The notes: generated by a model not told the origin, from the sequence alone. DNA of 64,000 bases from Melioribacteraceae bacterium (GCA_019638015.1 JAHBUP010000001.1:3380424-3444423); one strand, 5' to 3'. Counted from the first letter of the stretch, positions 27,607 to 36,144 are shown. Numbers and translations are program-made.

Positions 27607-28941
27607 ATGCCTAACAAAATTTCACTACAAAACAATTTCCCAACAATCACAAAATCTGATGAGCTCTATAATCGTGCGCTTGGATTAATTCCATCAGTAA
27701 CGCAAACACTTGCCAAAGGTCCAGCCCAGTGGGTAAAAGGCATTGCACCCAAATATTTAGTTAAAGGTAAAGGTTCGCATGTTTGGGATGTGGATGGTAA
27801 TGAATACATCGATTATATGATGGGGGTTGGTCCCCTTTCACTTGGTTATGCTTACCCCAAAATTGATGAGGCAATTAAAGCTCAGCTTGAAGATGGAATT
27901 ACTTTTTCTATGATGCACCCACTTGAAGTTGAAGTAGCAGAATTAATGCGCGAGATTATTCCGAATGCCGAGGCAGTTCGTTATAGTAAAACCGGAGCCG
28001 ATGCAACGAGCGCTGCTGTTCGTCTCGCACGCGCTTACACTGGCAAAAATAAAATTTTATGCTGCGGTTATCATGGATGGCACGATTGGTACATAGCAGT
28101 AACAGCTCGTAATTATGGAATTCCCGAAGCTGTGCAATCTATCTCATTTACCTTTAATTATAATGATATTGACGCACTCAGAAATTCAGTTGATGACGAT
28201 ACAGCCGCAATAATTCTTGAACCTGTTGTTTTCGAAGAACCAAAAAATAATTTTCTTGAAAACTTAGCACAGCTTTGCCATGAGAAAGGAATTGTATTAA
28301 TCTTTGATGAGATGTGGACCGGTTTCAGAATGGCTTTAGGTGGAGCGCAGGAATATTTCGGAATCACCCCAGATCTCGCGACATATTCGAAAGCTGTTGC
28401 TAATGGAATGCCAATATCAATTCTAACCGGTAAAAGAAAAATTATGGATCTCGCCGATGAAACAATTTTCTTTTATACAACTTTCGGAGGAGAAGCGCTT
28501 TCACTTGCCGCGGTTAAAGCTACAGTTAATGAAATTCGTGAAAAAAATGTTCCGAAATATTTGCACGAGCAAGGGAAAAAATTAAAAGATGGATACAATG
28601 AATTAGCACAAAGTCTTGGAATGAATTTCACAAAAGCAATAGGATACAATTGGCGTTCAATGGCTACATTTGATGCAACAGCAGGAGATCCATTAGTTCA
28701 AAAATCTTTAATGCAGCAGGAAATGATAAAACGAGGTGTCCTGTGGCAGGGTTTCCATAATATGTGTTTCTCTCATTCTGATGCTGATGTTAATTACACA
28801 TTACAAGCTCTCGAGGAATCACTCATCATTTTGAAAAAAGCAGTTGTGGAGAATAAATTAAAAGAGATGCTGAAGGGAGAACCAGTCCAACCGGTATTCA
28901 GAAAGGTTGATAATTTTAATATGAAGCCGGTAAAAAAATAG
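27607..28941 (+). CDS. Class III aminotransferase (glutamate-1-semialdehyde aminomutase-like)
   Basis: The 444-residue PLP enzyme is of the class III fold. It shows HVWDVDGNEYIDYMMGVGPL, TGADATSAAVRLARAYTG, ILCCGYHGWHDWY, the cofactor Asp in LIFDEMWTGFR, and the Schiff-base lysine in ATYSKAVANGMP. The family includes glutamate-1-semialdehyde aminomutase. Paralogues in glycan clusters aminate keto-sugars or aldehydes, and the position here favours that reading. CAGGAG precedes the ATG. The substrate cannot be read from sequence. Confidence 0.82.
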   Translation: MPNKISLQNNFPTITKSDELYNRALGLIPSVTQTLAKGPAQWVKGIAPKYLVKGKGSHVWDVDGNEYIDYMMGVGPLSLGYAYPKIDEAIKAQLEDGITFSMMHPLEVEVAELMREIIPNAEAVRYSKTGADATSAAVRLARAYTGKNKILCCGYHGWHDWYIAVTARNYGIPEAVQSISFTFNYNDIDALRNSVDDDTAAIILEPVVFEEPKNNFLENLAQLCHEKGIVLIFDEMWTGFRMALGGAQEYFGITPDLATYSKAVANGMPISILTGKRKIMDLADETIFFYTTFGGEALSLAAVKATVNEIREKNVPKYLHEQGKKLKDGYNELAQSLGMNFTKAIGYNWRSMATFDATAGDPLVQKSLMQQEMIKRGVLWQGFHNMCFSHSDADVNYTLQALEESLIILKKAVVENKLKEMLKGEPVQPVFRKVDNFNMKPVKK

Positions 28942-28955
28942 TGTTGTATTTTACC

Positions 28956-28982
28956 CTCTAGATCGACAAGTTTGTCGCAGAG
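28956..28982. repeat. Palindromic hairpin with CGACAA-GT-TTGTCG core
   Basis: Between the aminotransferase and DUF2807 genes, CGACAA-GT-TTGTCG (28964-28977) forms a perfect inner stem. It is flanked by CTCT/AGAG arms that extend the hairpin to 27 bases. There is no U-tract after it, so it is not a standard intrinsic terminator. It might be a small REP-like palindrome. Confidence 0.45.
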
Positions 28983-29005
28983 TTTATTATTTACTTGAGA
29001 TACAA

Positions 29006-29689
29006 ATGAAACAAAAAAATGTAAAATACCTTGTTATAATTATTTCTCTGTTGATCATGACTAATTGTGAAAATTCGACAGAAGCAGATTTTGATTCAAA
29101 TGAAAGAGTGGTTGGCTCAGGTAGAATTTCTATAGAAAACCGATCGATTGGCAGTTTTACAGGAGTTCTGATTAAAAATATTGGTAATGTTTTTGTCACT
29201 CAGGAAAACTCTCCTTCAATCAAAGTTGAAGCTGATGATAATATCATTAAGGATGTTACTACAAAAGTTGAGAATGGTTCACTGGTAATTAGTTTGGCTA
29301 ACAAAAGTTATTCTAATATTACCGTTCATGTTTATGTTTCTTCTCCTATCATAGAAAAACTTTTAATAGAAGGAGCCGGGAATATTGTGGTTGAGAAACC
29401 AATCAATACCGGGAAAATACAATGTGCTATAAATGGTACAGGCAATATTTCATTAAAAGGCGCGGCAGATGAAATGACATGCACAATTAATGGAGCCGGA
29501 AATATTAATGCTTTTAATTTTATAGTGCTAAAATGTACTGCATTAATTAATGGAGTTGGTAATTGTGAAATTAACGTTTTAAAAGAGCTGATTGCATCAA
29601 TAACTGGGACCGGGAATATAACTTTTGATGGAAATCCGCAAACAGTATCTAGTTCAATTACAGGCATGGGTAAAATTGCCAAGAAATAA
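29006..29689 (+). CDS. DUF2807 (GIN-domain) exported protein
   Basis: This 227-residue protein has a hydrophobic signal segment ending in LLIMTNC, so it may be a lipoprotein, although Asn before Cys is atypical for a lipobox. The mature part is a DUF2807 beta-solenoid: VVGSGRISIENRSIGSFTGV at the start, then repeated short strands of the form xGxGNIxxxG (for example EGAGNIVVE, NGTGNISL, NGAGNINA, TGTGNITF). The family is common in Bacteroidetes and is of unknown function. It interrupts the glycan cluster and has its own spacing on both sides. Confidence 0.82.
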   Translation: MKQKNVKYLVIIISLLIMTNCENSTEADFDSNERVVGSGRISIENRSIGSFTGVLIKNIGNVFVTQENSPSIKVEADDNIIKDVTTKVENGSLVISLANKSYSNITVHVYVSSPIIEKLLIEGAGNIVVEKPINTGKIQCAINGTGNISLKGAADEMTCTINGAGNINAFNFIVLKCTALINGVGNCEINVLKELIASITGTGNITFDGNPQTVSSSITGMGKIAKK

Positions 29690-29722
29690 AATTATCTCAC
29701 TAAACTTTATTTTTTAATAGTT

Positions 29723-30526
29723 ATGCAAATTTTTTCATTACAGAATAAAACAGCAATTGTTACCGGTGCACTCGGTTTAATTGGGAAAGAACATTGCCGT
29801 GCATTAAGTGAAGCCGGCGCAAATGTTGTCGTTGCGGATATTAACCCCCAAGAATGTGAAAAATTTGCCGATACTTTACAAACTCAGTCAATTGGTTGTG
29901 GACTTGATGTAACAAGTAAAAAATCCATTGAAAAATTGCGGGATATTGTATTAGAAAAATTCGGACACATTGATATACTGGTCAACAATGCCGCAATAAA
30001 TGATATGTTTGAGAATCCGAAAGCCGCTTCAGAGCAATCCAAGTTTGAGAACTATCCACTCGAATTGTGGCAAAAATCTGTTGATGTAAATTTAACCGGA
30101 GTATTTTTATGCTCACAGTTACTTGGTAATGAAATGGCGAAGCAGAAATCGGGAAGCATTATTAATGTTGCATCTACATATGGAATTTCTGCGCCAGATC
30201 AATCATTATATATCAAAGAAGATGGATCGCAGGCATTTTATAAACCTCCAGCTTATTCAGCCACAAAAGGCGCGGTTATAATGTTCACGCGTTATCTTGC
30301 GGCGTATTGGGGGAAAGAAAATGTTAGAGTTAATACATTAACCCCCGGCGGTGTTGAAAATAACCAAGATGAATTTTTTATTCAGAAATATTCTGCAAAA
30401 ACTCAACTCGGTAGAATGGCAAAGCCGACCGATTACAAAGGCGCATTAATATTTTTGGCCAGTGATGCGTCGAGTTATATGACTGGCGCTAATTTAGTAG
30501 TTGATGGCGGATGGACAGCTTGGTGA
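29723..30526 (+). CDS. Short-chain dehydrogenase/reductase
   Basis: This 267-residue SDR has the classical NAD(P) motif TGALGLIGKEHCRAL (TGxxxGxG-like), the acidic residue in VVADINPQE that suggests NAD preference, DILVNNAAIN, the catalytic Ser region INVASTYG, and the Tyr-x3-Lys pair in YSATKGA. GGWTAW ends the protein. It probably oxidises or reduces a sugar hydroxyl or keto group in the glycan pathway. PtmA-type SDRs play such roles in some acidic-sugar clusters, but the assignment here is by context. Confidence 0.82.
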   Translation: MQIFSLQNKTAIVTGALGLIGKEHCRALSEAGANVVVADINPQECEKFADTLQTQSIGCGLDVTSKKSIEKLRDIVLEKFGHIDILVNNAAINDMFENPKAASEQSKFENYPLELWQKSVDVNLTGVFLCSQLLGNEMAKQKSGSIINVASTYGISAPDQSLYIKEDGSQAFYKPPAYSATKGAVIMFTRYLAAYWGKENVRVNTLTPGGVENNQDEFFIQKYSAKTQLGRMAKPTDYKGALIFLASDASSYMTGANLVVDGGWTAW

Positions 30527-30544
30527 GGTAGGATAAGGTCATAG

Positions 30545-30644
30545 ATTATTCATTGTCATTTGCTTCGCGTTATTTGTAGTCATTTTGCAAGGTTATTAAT
30601 TTTAAGTGGAAAGATATTGTAATCAATGAATGACCATGAATAAC
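30545..30644. repeat. Imperfect inverted repeat in the SDR-kdsC spacer
   Basis: ATTATTCATTGTCATT at 30545-30560 matches the reverse complement of 30629-30644 at 14 of 16 bases, with 68 bp between the arms. No protein is encoded between them. The TCATT-rich arms resemble the debris that surrounds small inserted elements, but this is only a pattern impression. Confidence 0.4.
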
Positions 30645-30711
30645 TACTAATTACAATAATTACTTTATACGTTTCTATATACTCAATTCAACTTTAGCAA
30701 CTGGAATTATC

Positions 30712-31239
30712 ATGAAATCAAAACTCACAAAAAAGCAGTTAACAAAGAAAGCATCTAAAATAAAATTTGTATTAGCCGATGTTGATGGAGTCCTTACTGA
30801 TACAGGTGTTTATTATTCCGTTAATGGAGAAGAATTAAAACGTTATTCAATCCGTGACGGAATGGGAGTTGAACGATTACGCACCGAAGCAAATATTGAG
30901 ACCGGAATACTCACCAGAGAAAACACAAAGATTGTTAGTTCCCGAGCGACAAAACTAAAGATTACCGATCTTCATATGGGCTCACTAAATAAGTTGCAGA
31001 CTTTTGAGGAAATTTTAAAAGCCAAAAATCTTTCGCCGGGAGAGGTGGCATATATCGGTGATGACATCATTGACATTGAAGTATTAAAGATAGTGGGGTT
31101 GAGCGCCGCGCCAAAAGATGCGTTGCAAATTGTAAAAAGTAGTGTCGATTTTATTTGCCCAAATAAAGGGGGTAATGGAGCATTTCGCGATTTAGCAGAA
31201 TTAATAATCGAAGCTAAACAAAAAACTAAAAAGAATTGA
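30712..31239 (+). CDS. KdsC-like HAD phosphatase (acidic sugar 8/9-phosphate phosphatase)
   Basis: This 175-residue HAD-superfamily phosphatase is of the KdsC/YrbI type, which lacks a cap domain and removes phosphate from 3-deoxy-ulosonic acid phosphates. The nucleophile motif is ADVDGVLTD (Asp23, Asp25), motif II lies near GILTRENT, and motif IV is YIGDDIIDIEVL. The PNKGGNGAFRDLAELI ending is typical. It sits directly before the neuB-like gene, so its likely substrate is the phosphorylated product of that synthase. KDO-8-phosphate is the alternative. Confidence 0.85.
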   Translation: MKSKLTKKQLTKKASKIKFVLADVDGVLTDTGVYYSVNGEELKRYSIRDGMGVERLRTEANIETGILTRENTKIVSSRATKLKITDLHMGSLNKLQTFEEILKAKNLSPGEVAYIGDDIIDIEVLKIVGLSAAPKDALQIVKSSVDFICPNKGGNGAFRDLAELIIEAKQKTKKN

Positions 31240-31250
31240 AAGGGCTAAAT

Positions 31251-32144
31251 ATGAGTCGTGCAAAAATACAAATTAGAGATAGGTTCATTGGTGATGGCGA
31301 GCCGGTATATATTATCGGAGAAATAGGAATAAATCACAATGGTTCATTAGATCTCGCAAAAAAATTAATTGACGGTGCCGCTCTCGCAGGGTGCGATGCG
31401 GTCAAATTTCAAAAAAGAACTCCAGAACTGTGCGTTCCTAAAGATCAATGGAACATTGAAAGAGATACACCATGGGGTAGAATAACATACATAGATTATC
31501 GCCATAAAGTTGAATTTGGATTTAATGAATATGAACAGATTGATGATTATTGCAGAAGAAAAGGAATTGACTGGTTTGCTTCACCGTGGGATGAAGAGGC
31601 TGTTTCATTTCTCGAGGCGTTTCGCCCGGTTATGTATAAACTTGCTTCGGCATCATTAACCGATACTTTACTGTTGAATAAAATAAAATCAACACATCGA
31701 CCATTAATGCTTTCTACTGGAATGTCGACAATTGAAGAAGTTGAATCAGCAGTCAAGTTAGTTGGCACCGATAATTTATTACTTGCTCAATCTACTTCAA
31801 CTTATCCATGTAAGTTAGAGGAATTAAATTTGAGTGTAATAAAAACCTATAAAGAAATGTTTCCTGATGTTCCCATTGGTTATTCTGGACACGAGACCGG
31901 TTTAGCTCCAACATTGGCGGCGGTTGCATTAGGGGCAACTTTTATTGAAAGACATATTACGCTTGATAGAGCTATGTGGGGAACCGATCAGGCGGCTTCT
32001 GTGGAAATTATTGGGCTTCAACGATTAGTAAAGGATATTCGTGATATTGAGAAATCATTAGGCGATGGGATTAAGAAAGTTTACGATAGTGAACTGGGAA
32101 GCATTAAAAAGTTAAGAAGAGTAAAAACTGAAAAAGTTTTGTGA
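31251..32144 (+). CDS. NeuB-type N-acetylneuraminate synthase-like enzyme without SAF domain
   Basis: NeuB enzymes condense phosphoenolpyruvate with a six-carbon sugar or its phosphate to give a nonulosonic acid. From the ATG at 31251 (GAAAGGG upstream, preferred over the TTG at 31236) the protein has 297 residues. The TIM-barrel motifs are present: IIGEIGINHNGSLDLAKKLI, CDAVKFQKR, DWFASPWDEEAVSFLE, YKLASASLTD, LMLSTGMSTIEE and PIGYSGHETGL. It stops at about the end of the barrel, so the C-terminal antifreeze-like SAF domain of classical NeuB is missing. It partners the KdsC-like phosphatase. Confidence 0.87.
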   Translation: MSRAKIQIRDRFIGDGEPVYIIGEIGINHNGSLDLAKKLIDGAALAGCDAVKFQKRTPELCVPKDQWNIERDTPWGRITYIDYRHKVEFGFNEYEQIDDYCRRKGIDWFASPWDEEAVSFLEAFRPVMYKLASASLTDTLLLNKIKSTHRPLMLSTGMSTIEEVESAVKLVGTDNLLLAQSTSTYPCKLEELNLSVIKTYKEMFPDVPIGYSGHETGLAPTLAAVALGATFIERHITLDRAMWGTDQAASVEIIGLQRLVKDIRDIEKSLGDGIKKVYDSELGSIKKLRRVKTEKVL

Positions 32145-32180
32145 TATAACTGTTCATTTATTTCAGATAATTGGATTTTA

Positions 32181-32948
32181 ATGAAGTCATACGAAATAAT
32201 TTCTTATTCAGTACTAATAGCCGCGGCAGTATTATTAATTATTCTCGAAAGAATTTTCCCCTATAACCGTGGGCAAAAAATCTTTAGGGAGGGATTTTTT
32301 AACGACTTTGCTCTCTATACAATTGCACAAAGTTATATACTGGGGATATTTATTTTTGTATTCATAATTAAATTTATTGATGATTCAACCCAGCTTTCAC
32401 GATTTCAGTTTTTTGCCAATGTACCAATTTGGTTGCAGTTAATTTTCTTTACAATCACACATGATATTTATATTTACTGGATGCACAGATGGCAGCATGG
32501 CAATAAATATTTATGGCGCCTGCATGAAGCTCATCATTCCCCTAAAAAAATTGATTGGCTCTCCGGTTCTCGCTCTCACGCGTTTGAAATTTTAATCAAT
32601 CAAACAATTGAGTTTCTACCAATTGTACTCCTCGGCTCACCTCCCGAAGTTGCCGCTTACAAAGGATTAATAAGCGGAGTATGGGGCATGTACATTCATT
32701 CAAATATTGATGTGAAAACCGGATGGCTACAAAAAATAATTAACGGACCAGAAATGCACCGTATTCATCACACAACCGGCAAAGGTAGAAATAGAAATTT
32801 CGCAACGAAATTGGCAATCTGGGATTGGCTTTTCGGAACTGCATTTCTACCGGAGGAGAAAGCAAATGAATATGGACTAAAAACTTATTTTCCCGATAAT
32901 TATTTTAAGCAGTTCCTTTTTGCGTTCCGCAATTTTAAAACTAAATAA
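32181..32948 (+). CDS. Fatty acid hydroxylase / sterol desaturase superfamily protein
   Basis: This 255-residue membrane protein has about four transmembrane helices. It carries the histidine clusters of the diiron hydroxylase family: HDIYIYWMHRWQH, LHEAHHSP and MHRIHHTTG, with a further RSHAFE. Members hydroxylate fatty acyl chains, sterols or carotenoids, or act on membrane lipids (for example OlsE acts on ornithine lipids). It ends the glycan block and lies directly before the Pho-box promoter and OlsF-like pseudogene. A lipid-hydroxylating role is therefore an attractive but unproved alternative to a role in the glycan pathway. Confidence 0.8.
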   Translation: MKSYEIISYSVLIAAAVLLIILERIFPYNRGQKIFREGFFNDFALYTIAQSYILGIFIFVFIIKFIDDSTQLSRFQFFANVPIWLQLIFFTITHDIYIYWMHRWQHGNKYLWRLHEAHHSPKKIDWLSGSRSHAFEILINQTIEFLPIVLLGSPPEVAAYKGLISGVWGMYIHSNIDVKTGWLQKIINGPEMHRIHHTTGKGRNRNFATKLAIWDWLFGTAFLPEEKANEYGLKTYFPDNYFKQFLFAFRNFKTK

Positions 32949-32964
32949 GATTAACTTTTTGTTG

Positions 32965-33004
32965 CCTTAACCTTTCCTTAACAAATCCTTAATGATTTTA
33001 TAAT
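32965..33004 (+). promoter_or_regulatory. Pho-box-like promoter: three CCTTAAC repeats on an 11-bp period plus TATAAT
   Basis: CCTTAAC at 32965-32971, CCTTAAC at 32976-32982 and CCTTAAT at 32987-32993 are direct repeats with an exact 11-bp period. Five bases after the third lies TATAAT (32999-33004). The repeats occupy the -35 region, as in PhoB/PhoP-type activated promoters. The CTTAACCT repeat unit is close to the known cyanobacterial Pho box. Predicted initiation is about 50 bp before the OlsF-like gene's ATG. Phosphate control is inferred from this pattern. Confidence 0.6.
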
Positions 33005-33062
33005 TAGCTCTGGTATTATTTGCGAAGTAGATTTCTTTTGTAAGAATTTAATTGTGGGTTAA

Positions 33063-34816
33063 ATGTTCCAAATAGAAATCGAAAAGCTGATTGAAAATAG
33101 ATATCCACATTTCCTATCAAACAAGCCTGTTATACTAAAAAAATTAGTATTATTTATACTGAAATAAATTCTTTATGAAAAGGAGATTAACAATTTCTTG
33201 CTGAAGAATAGCCACTTGACAGGTGTGGCGTTAATTAATGAGTTATTTCACACACTTAATTTTTCATATTTAATATTAGATAAAGACCGGCAAAAAATTC
33301 CATTTGAAGGGAAACTCCTAATAGTTGCCAATCACCCGATTGGAAGTTTAGACAGTCTTGCACTGCTGAAAGTTGTGTATGATGTACGCCAGGATGTTAA
33401 AATTATTGCCAACGATATTTTATACAATATTGAAAATTTACGCTCTCTATTTCTTCCATATAATATTGAAAGTATTTCGGCACAGAAAAAAAACATTTTG
33501 GCAATTAACGAAGCACTTGGGCAGGAACAAGCAGTCCTAATGTTTCCCGCAGCGGAAGTATCTCGACTTCGCTTTTTGAAGATTCACGATTCAAAGTGGA
33601 ACAAAGGCGTAATTTACTTTTCGAAAAAATTAAACGTGCCAATTCTTCCAATTTACATTAAAGCTAAAAATTCATTTTTGTTTTATTTTGTTTCAATATT
33701 AAATAAAAATATATCACGCCTGTTATTAGCCCATGAACTATTTAATAAAAAAGATAAGAGCATTTGGATGAAGATAGGGAATCCTATTCCAGCAAATGCA
33801 TTTACTAATTCTTTTATTGACGATGCTGTTCAAACAAAACTATTAAAGAAGCATGTTTATCTTTTGGCAAAGGACAAAAAGGGAATTTATGCAACTGAAA
33901 AAAATATAATTCATCCCGTTGATAGAAAATCGCTTAAGAATGAGTTGATGCGATCACAAATTCTTGGAGTTACTAAAGACGATTTCAAAATTATATTAAC
34001 TACTCTCGAAGAATCACCAAACGCATTAACAGAAATTGCGAGACTCAGAGAAATTACATTCAGAAAAGTAGGCGAAGGCACCGGCAACCGATACGATCTA
34101 GATTATTTTGATAATCACTACAAACATTTGATTGTATGGGACGAAAAAGAACTTGAGATAGTGGGGTCTTATAGAATAGGTGTAGGGCGGGATATTTTGG
34201 AGAAGATGGGGAATGCCGGTTTTTATACTTCAACATTATTTAATTATTCACAAGAGTTTTCTGAACAATATCTCACGCATTCTATTGAGTTAGGAAGAAG
34301 TTTTGTACAAAAAAAGTATTGGAATTCTAATGCGCTAAATTATTTATGGCAAGGAATTGGTGCCTACATCGAAAATTATGAACAAGTAAAGTATTTATTT
34401 GGTGGAGTGAGTATCAGCAATAATTATCCCGAGCAAACAAAACGAATGATAATTTACTATTTTTCAAAGTGGTTTGGTGATGAATTAAACCGTGCAAGTT
34501 CGAAGCGTCCCTTTATTTTCAGCGGAAGATTAAAGCAGAAATGGACTCGATATTTTTCGGCACTACTCTTAAAGAAGACTACAAGATTCTTAAAAACATG
34601 TTAAAACCATACGGATTCACAATTCCGGTTCTCTATAAACATTACTCTGATTTATGCTACGATGGTGGAGTAAAATTTCTCGATTTTAGTGTTGATCCCG
34701 ATTTTGAAAACTGCGTTGACGGTTTGATCTTAGTCAATATAGATCTCATTAAAGAAGAAAAAAGAGAGAGGTACATTAACGGGGTCTCATCTCGAAAAAA
34801 AGCCAGTTCATTTTAG
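33063..34816 (+). pseudogene. OlsF-like bifunctional acyltransferase (aminolipid synthase), interrupted by a stop and a frameshift
   Basis: Read in one piece this is an about 580-codon gene: an N-terminal PlsC-like acyltransferase (NHPIGSLDSLALL, MFPAAEVSRLRFLKI, VPILPIYIKA) joined to a C-terminal OlsB/hemolysin-like GNAT domain (YDLDYFDNHYKHLIVWD, SIELGRSFVQKKYW). This is the layout of OlsF ornithine-lipid synthases. The ATG at 33063 runs 34 codons to an in-frame TAA at 33165-33167, and the same frame continues with ILYEKEINNF and the main body. Near 34540 the frame shifts by -1: one A missing from a run (CAGAAATGG) would join KQK to MDSIFFGTTLKEDYKIL, and the C-terminus then runs to 34816. 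The fragments 33198-34604 and 34541-34816 are parts of this one gene. Assembly error is the alternative. Confidence 0.8.
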
Positions 34817-34938
34817 GCCCGGATTATTAAAGCGTAATTTTTACACCTTTTCCCTTTTAATTCTTGCCTCTTTATTTTAAATTCAATTCACAAATTTTTA
34901 CGTTCGTTTTGTTTTAATAAGAAATTAGAGAGGTTACA

Positions 34939-36066
34939 ATGTCGCTTACTATTAAAAAAGTATTTAAGTATCATTTTACTTTGCTGATTTTGTTTTTCTT
35001 TATGGTTGCATCCGATATTAATTCACAGCAATCATTAAAGGAAGTATTTAAGGATCACTACTTAATTGGAACAGCTATTAATAATATGCAGATTCGCCGA
35101 GCCGATGAACAATTATTTGAGATTGTGAAAAAACATTTTAACAGTATTACTCCTGAAAATGAATTAAAGTGGGAAAGGGTTCACCCTACTTTAAATAATT
35201 TTAATTTTGAACCGGCTGATAAAATTATTGAGTTTGCAGTTGCCAACAATCTTCATATTGTAGGACATACATTATTATGGCACAGCCAAACTCCAAATTG
35301 GGTGTTTGAGGATGAAAATGGAAATCTACTTTCACGAGAAGCAATGCTCGACAGATTGGAGAATCATATTTCAACTGTGGTTGGAAGATATAGAGGTAAA
35401 ATTCATGGATGGGACGTGGTTAATGAAGCCTTCAATGAAGATGGAAGCTATAGAGAGAGCAAATGGTTTAAAATTATTGGTGAAGATTATATCGAAAAAG
35501 CTTTTCAATTTGCACATGCCGCAGATCCGGATGTTGAATTATATTATAATGATTACAATGAGTGGTATCCAAAAAAAAGAGATAGAATTGTAAAGATGGT
35601 TAATGACCTAAAAGCGAAAGGAATTAGAATTGACGGTATTGGTATGCAAGGGCATTGGGGTTTGGATTATCCAGTTATTAGTGAAGCTGATGATGCGATC
35701 AAAGCATATTCAGAGACCGGATTAAAAGTGATGATAACCGAGCTTGATATGGATATTCTTCCGAGTGCATGGGATATCAGTGCTGATGTTGCTAAAACAG
35801 CTAAATACAGCAAAGAGCTAAATCCTTGGCCCGATTTCCTTCCAGATTCTATGCATGTTGTGCAAGCTAAAAGGTATGCTGAATTTTTTAATCTTTTTAA
35901 TAAATATAGAGAAAGTATTTCGAGAGTGACACTTTGGGGCATTAATGATGCACAATCGTGGAGAAATTATTGGCCGGTATTTGGGAGAAGCGCCTACCCG
36001 CTTTTGTTCGACAAAAACAATCAGCCCAAACCGGCATTTGACGCGGTAATTAGCACAGTGAAGTAG
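34939..36066 (+). CDS. Secreted endo-1,4-beta-xylanase, GH10
   Basis: The 375-residue protein has a signal peptide (about residues 1-29) followed by a single GH10 barrel. Key parts are FNSITPENELKWE, the substrate-binding GHTLLWHSQTPNW, the acid/base Glu163 in HGWDVVNEAFNE, and the nucleophile Glu268 in MITELDMD. WGINDAQSW near the end is also typical. It would cut the xylan backbone outside the cytoplasm. No carbohydrate-binding module, sorting domain or SusCD pair is visible. It is a stand-alone gene, preceded by GAGAGG and followed by a hairpin terminator. Confidence 0.93.
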   Translation: MSLTIKKVFKYHFTLLILFFFMVASDINSQQSLKEVFKDHYLIGTAINNMQIRRADEQLFEIVKKHFNSITPENELKWERVHPTLNNFNFEPADKIIEFAVANNLHIVGHTLLWHSQTPNWVFEDENGNLLSREAMLDRLENHISTVVGRYRGKIHGWDVVNEAFNEDGSYRESKWFKIIGEDYIEKAFQFAHAADPDVELYYNDYNEWYPKKRDRIVKMVNDLKAKGIRIDGIGMQGHWGLDYPVISEADDAIKAYSETGLKVMITELDMDILPSAWDISADVAKTAKYSKELNPWPDFLPDSMHVVQAKRYAEFFNLFNKYRESISRVTLWGINDAQSWRNYWPVFGRSAYPLLFDKNNQPKPAFDAVISTVK

Positions 36067-36089
36067 AAGTATCTAATTTAATCAAACAT

Positions 36090-36127
36090 AAAAAAGGTAA
36101 TCAGAATAAAATTTGATTACCTTTTTT
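36090..36127. terminator. Bidirectional intrinsic terminator
   Basis: AAAAAAGGTAATCA (36090-36103) and its exact reverse complement (36114-36127) form a 14-bp stem. Its A/T ends supply U-tracts on both strands. It lies between the convergent xylanase and DUF4139 genes and can end transcription of both. Confidence 0.8.
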
Positions 36128-36144
36128 ATTAAATCAACTAATAT

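Noticed and set aside
34541..34816. Separate 91-codon gene after the acyltransferase
   Set aside because: Its sequence (KHYSDLCYDGGVKFLDF and DPDFENCVDGLILV) reads as the C-terminus of the same acyltransferase/GNAT gene in another frame, so it is part of the pseudogene.
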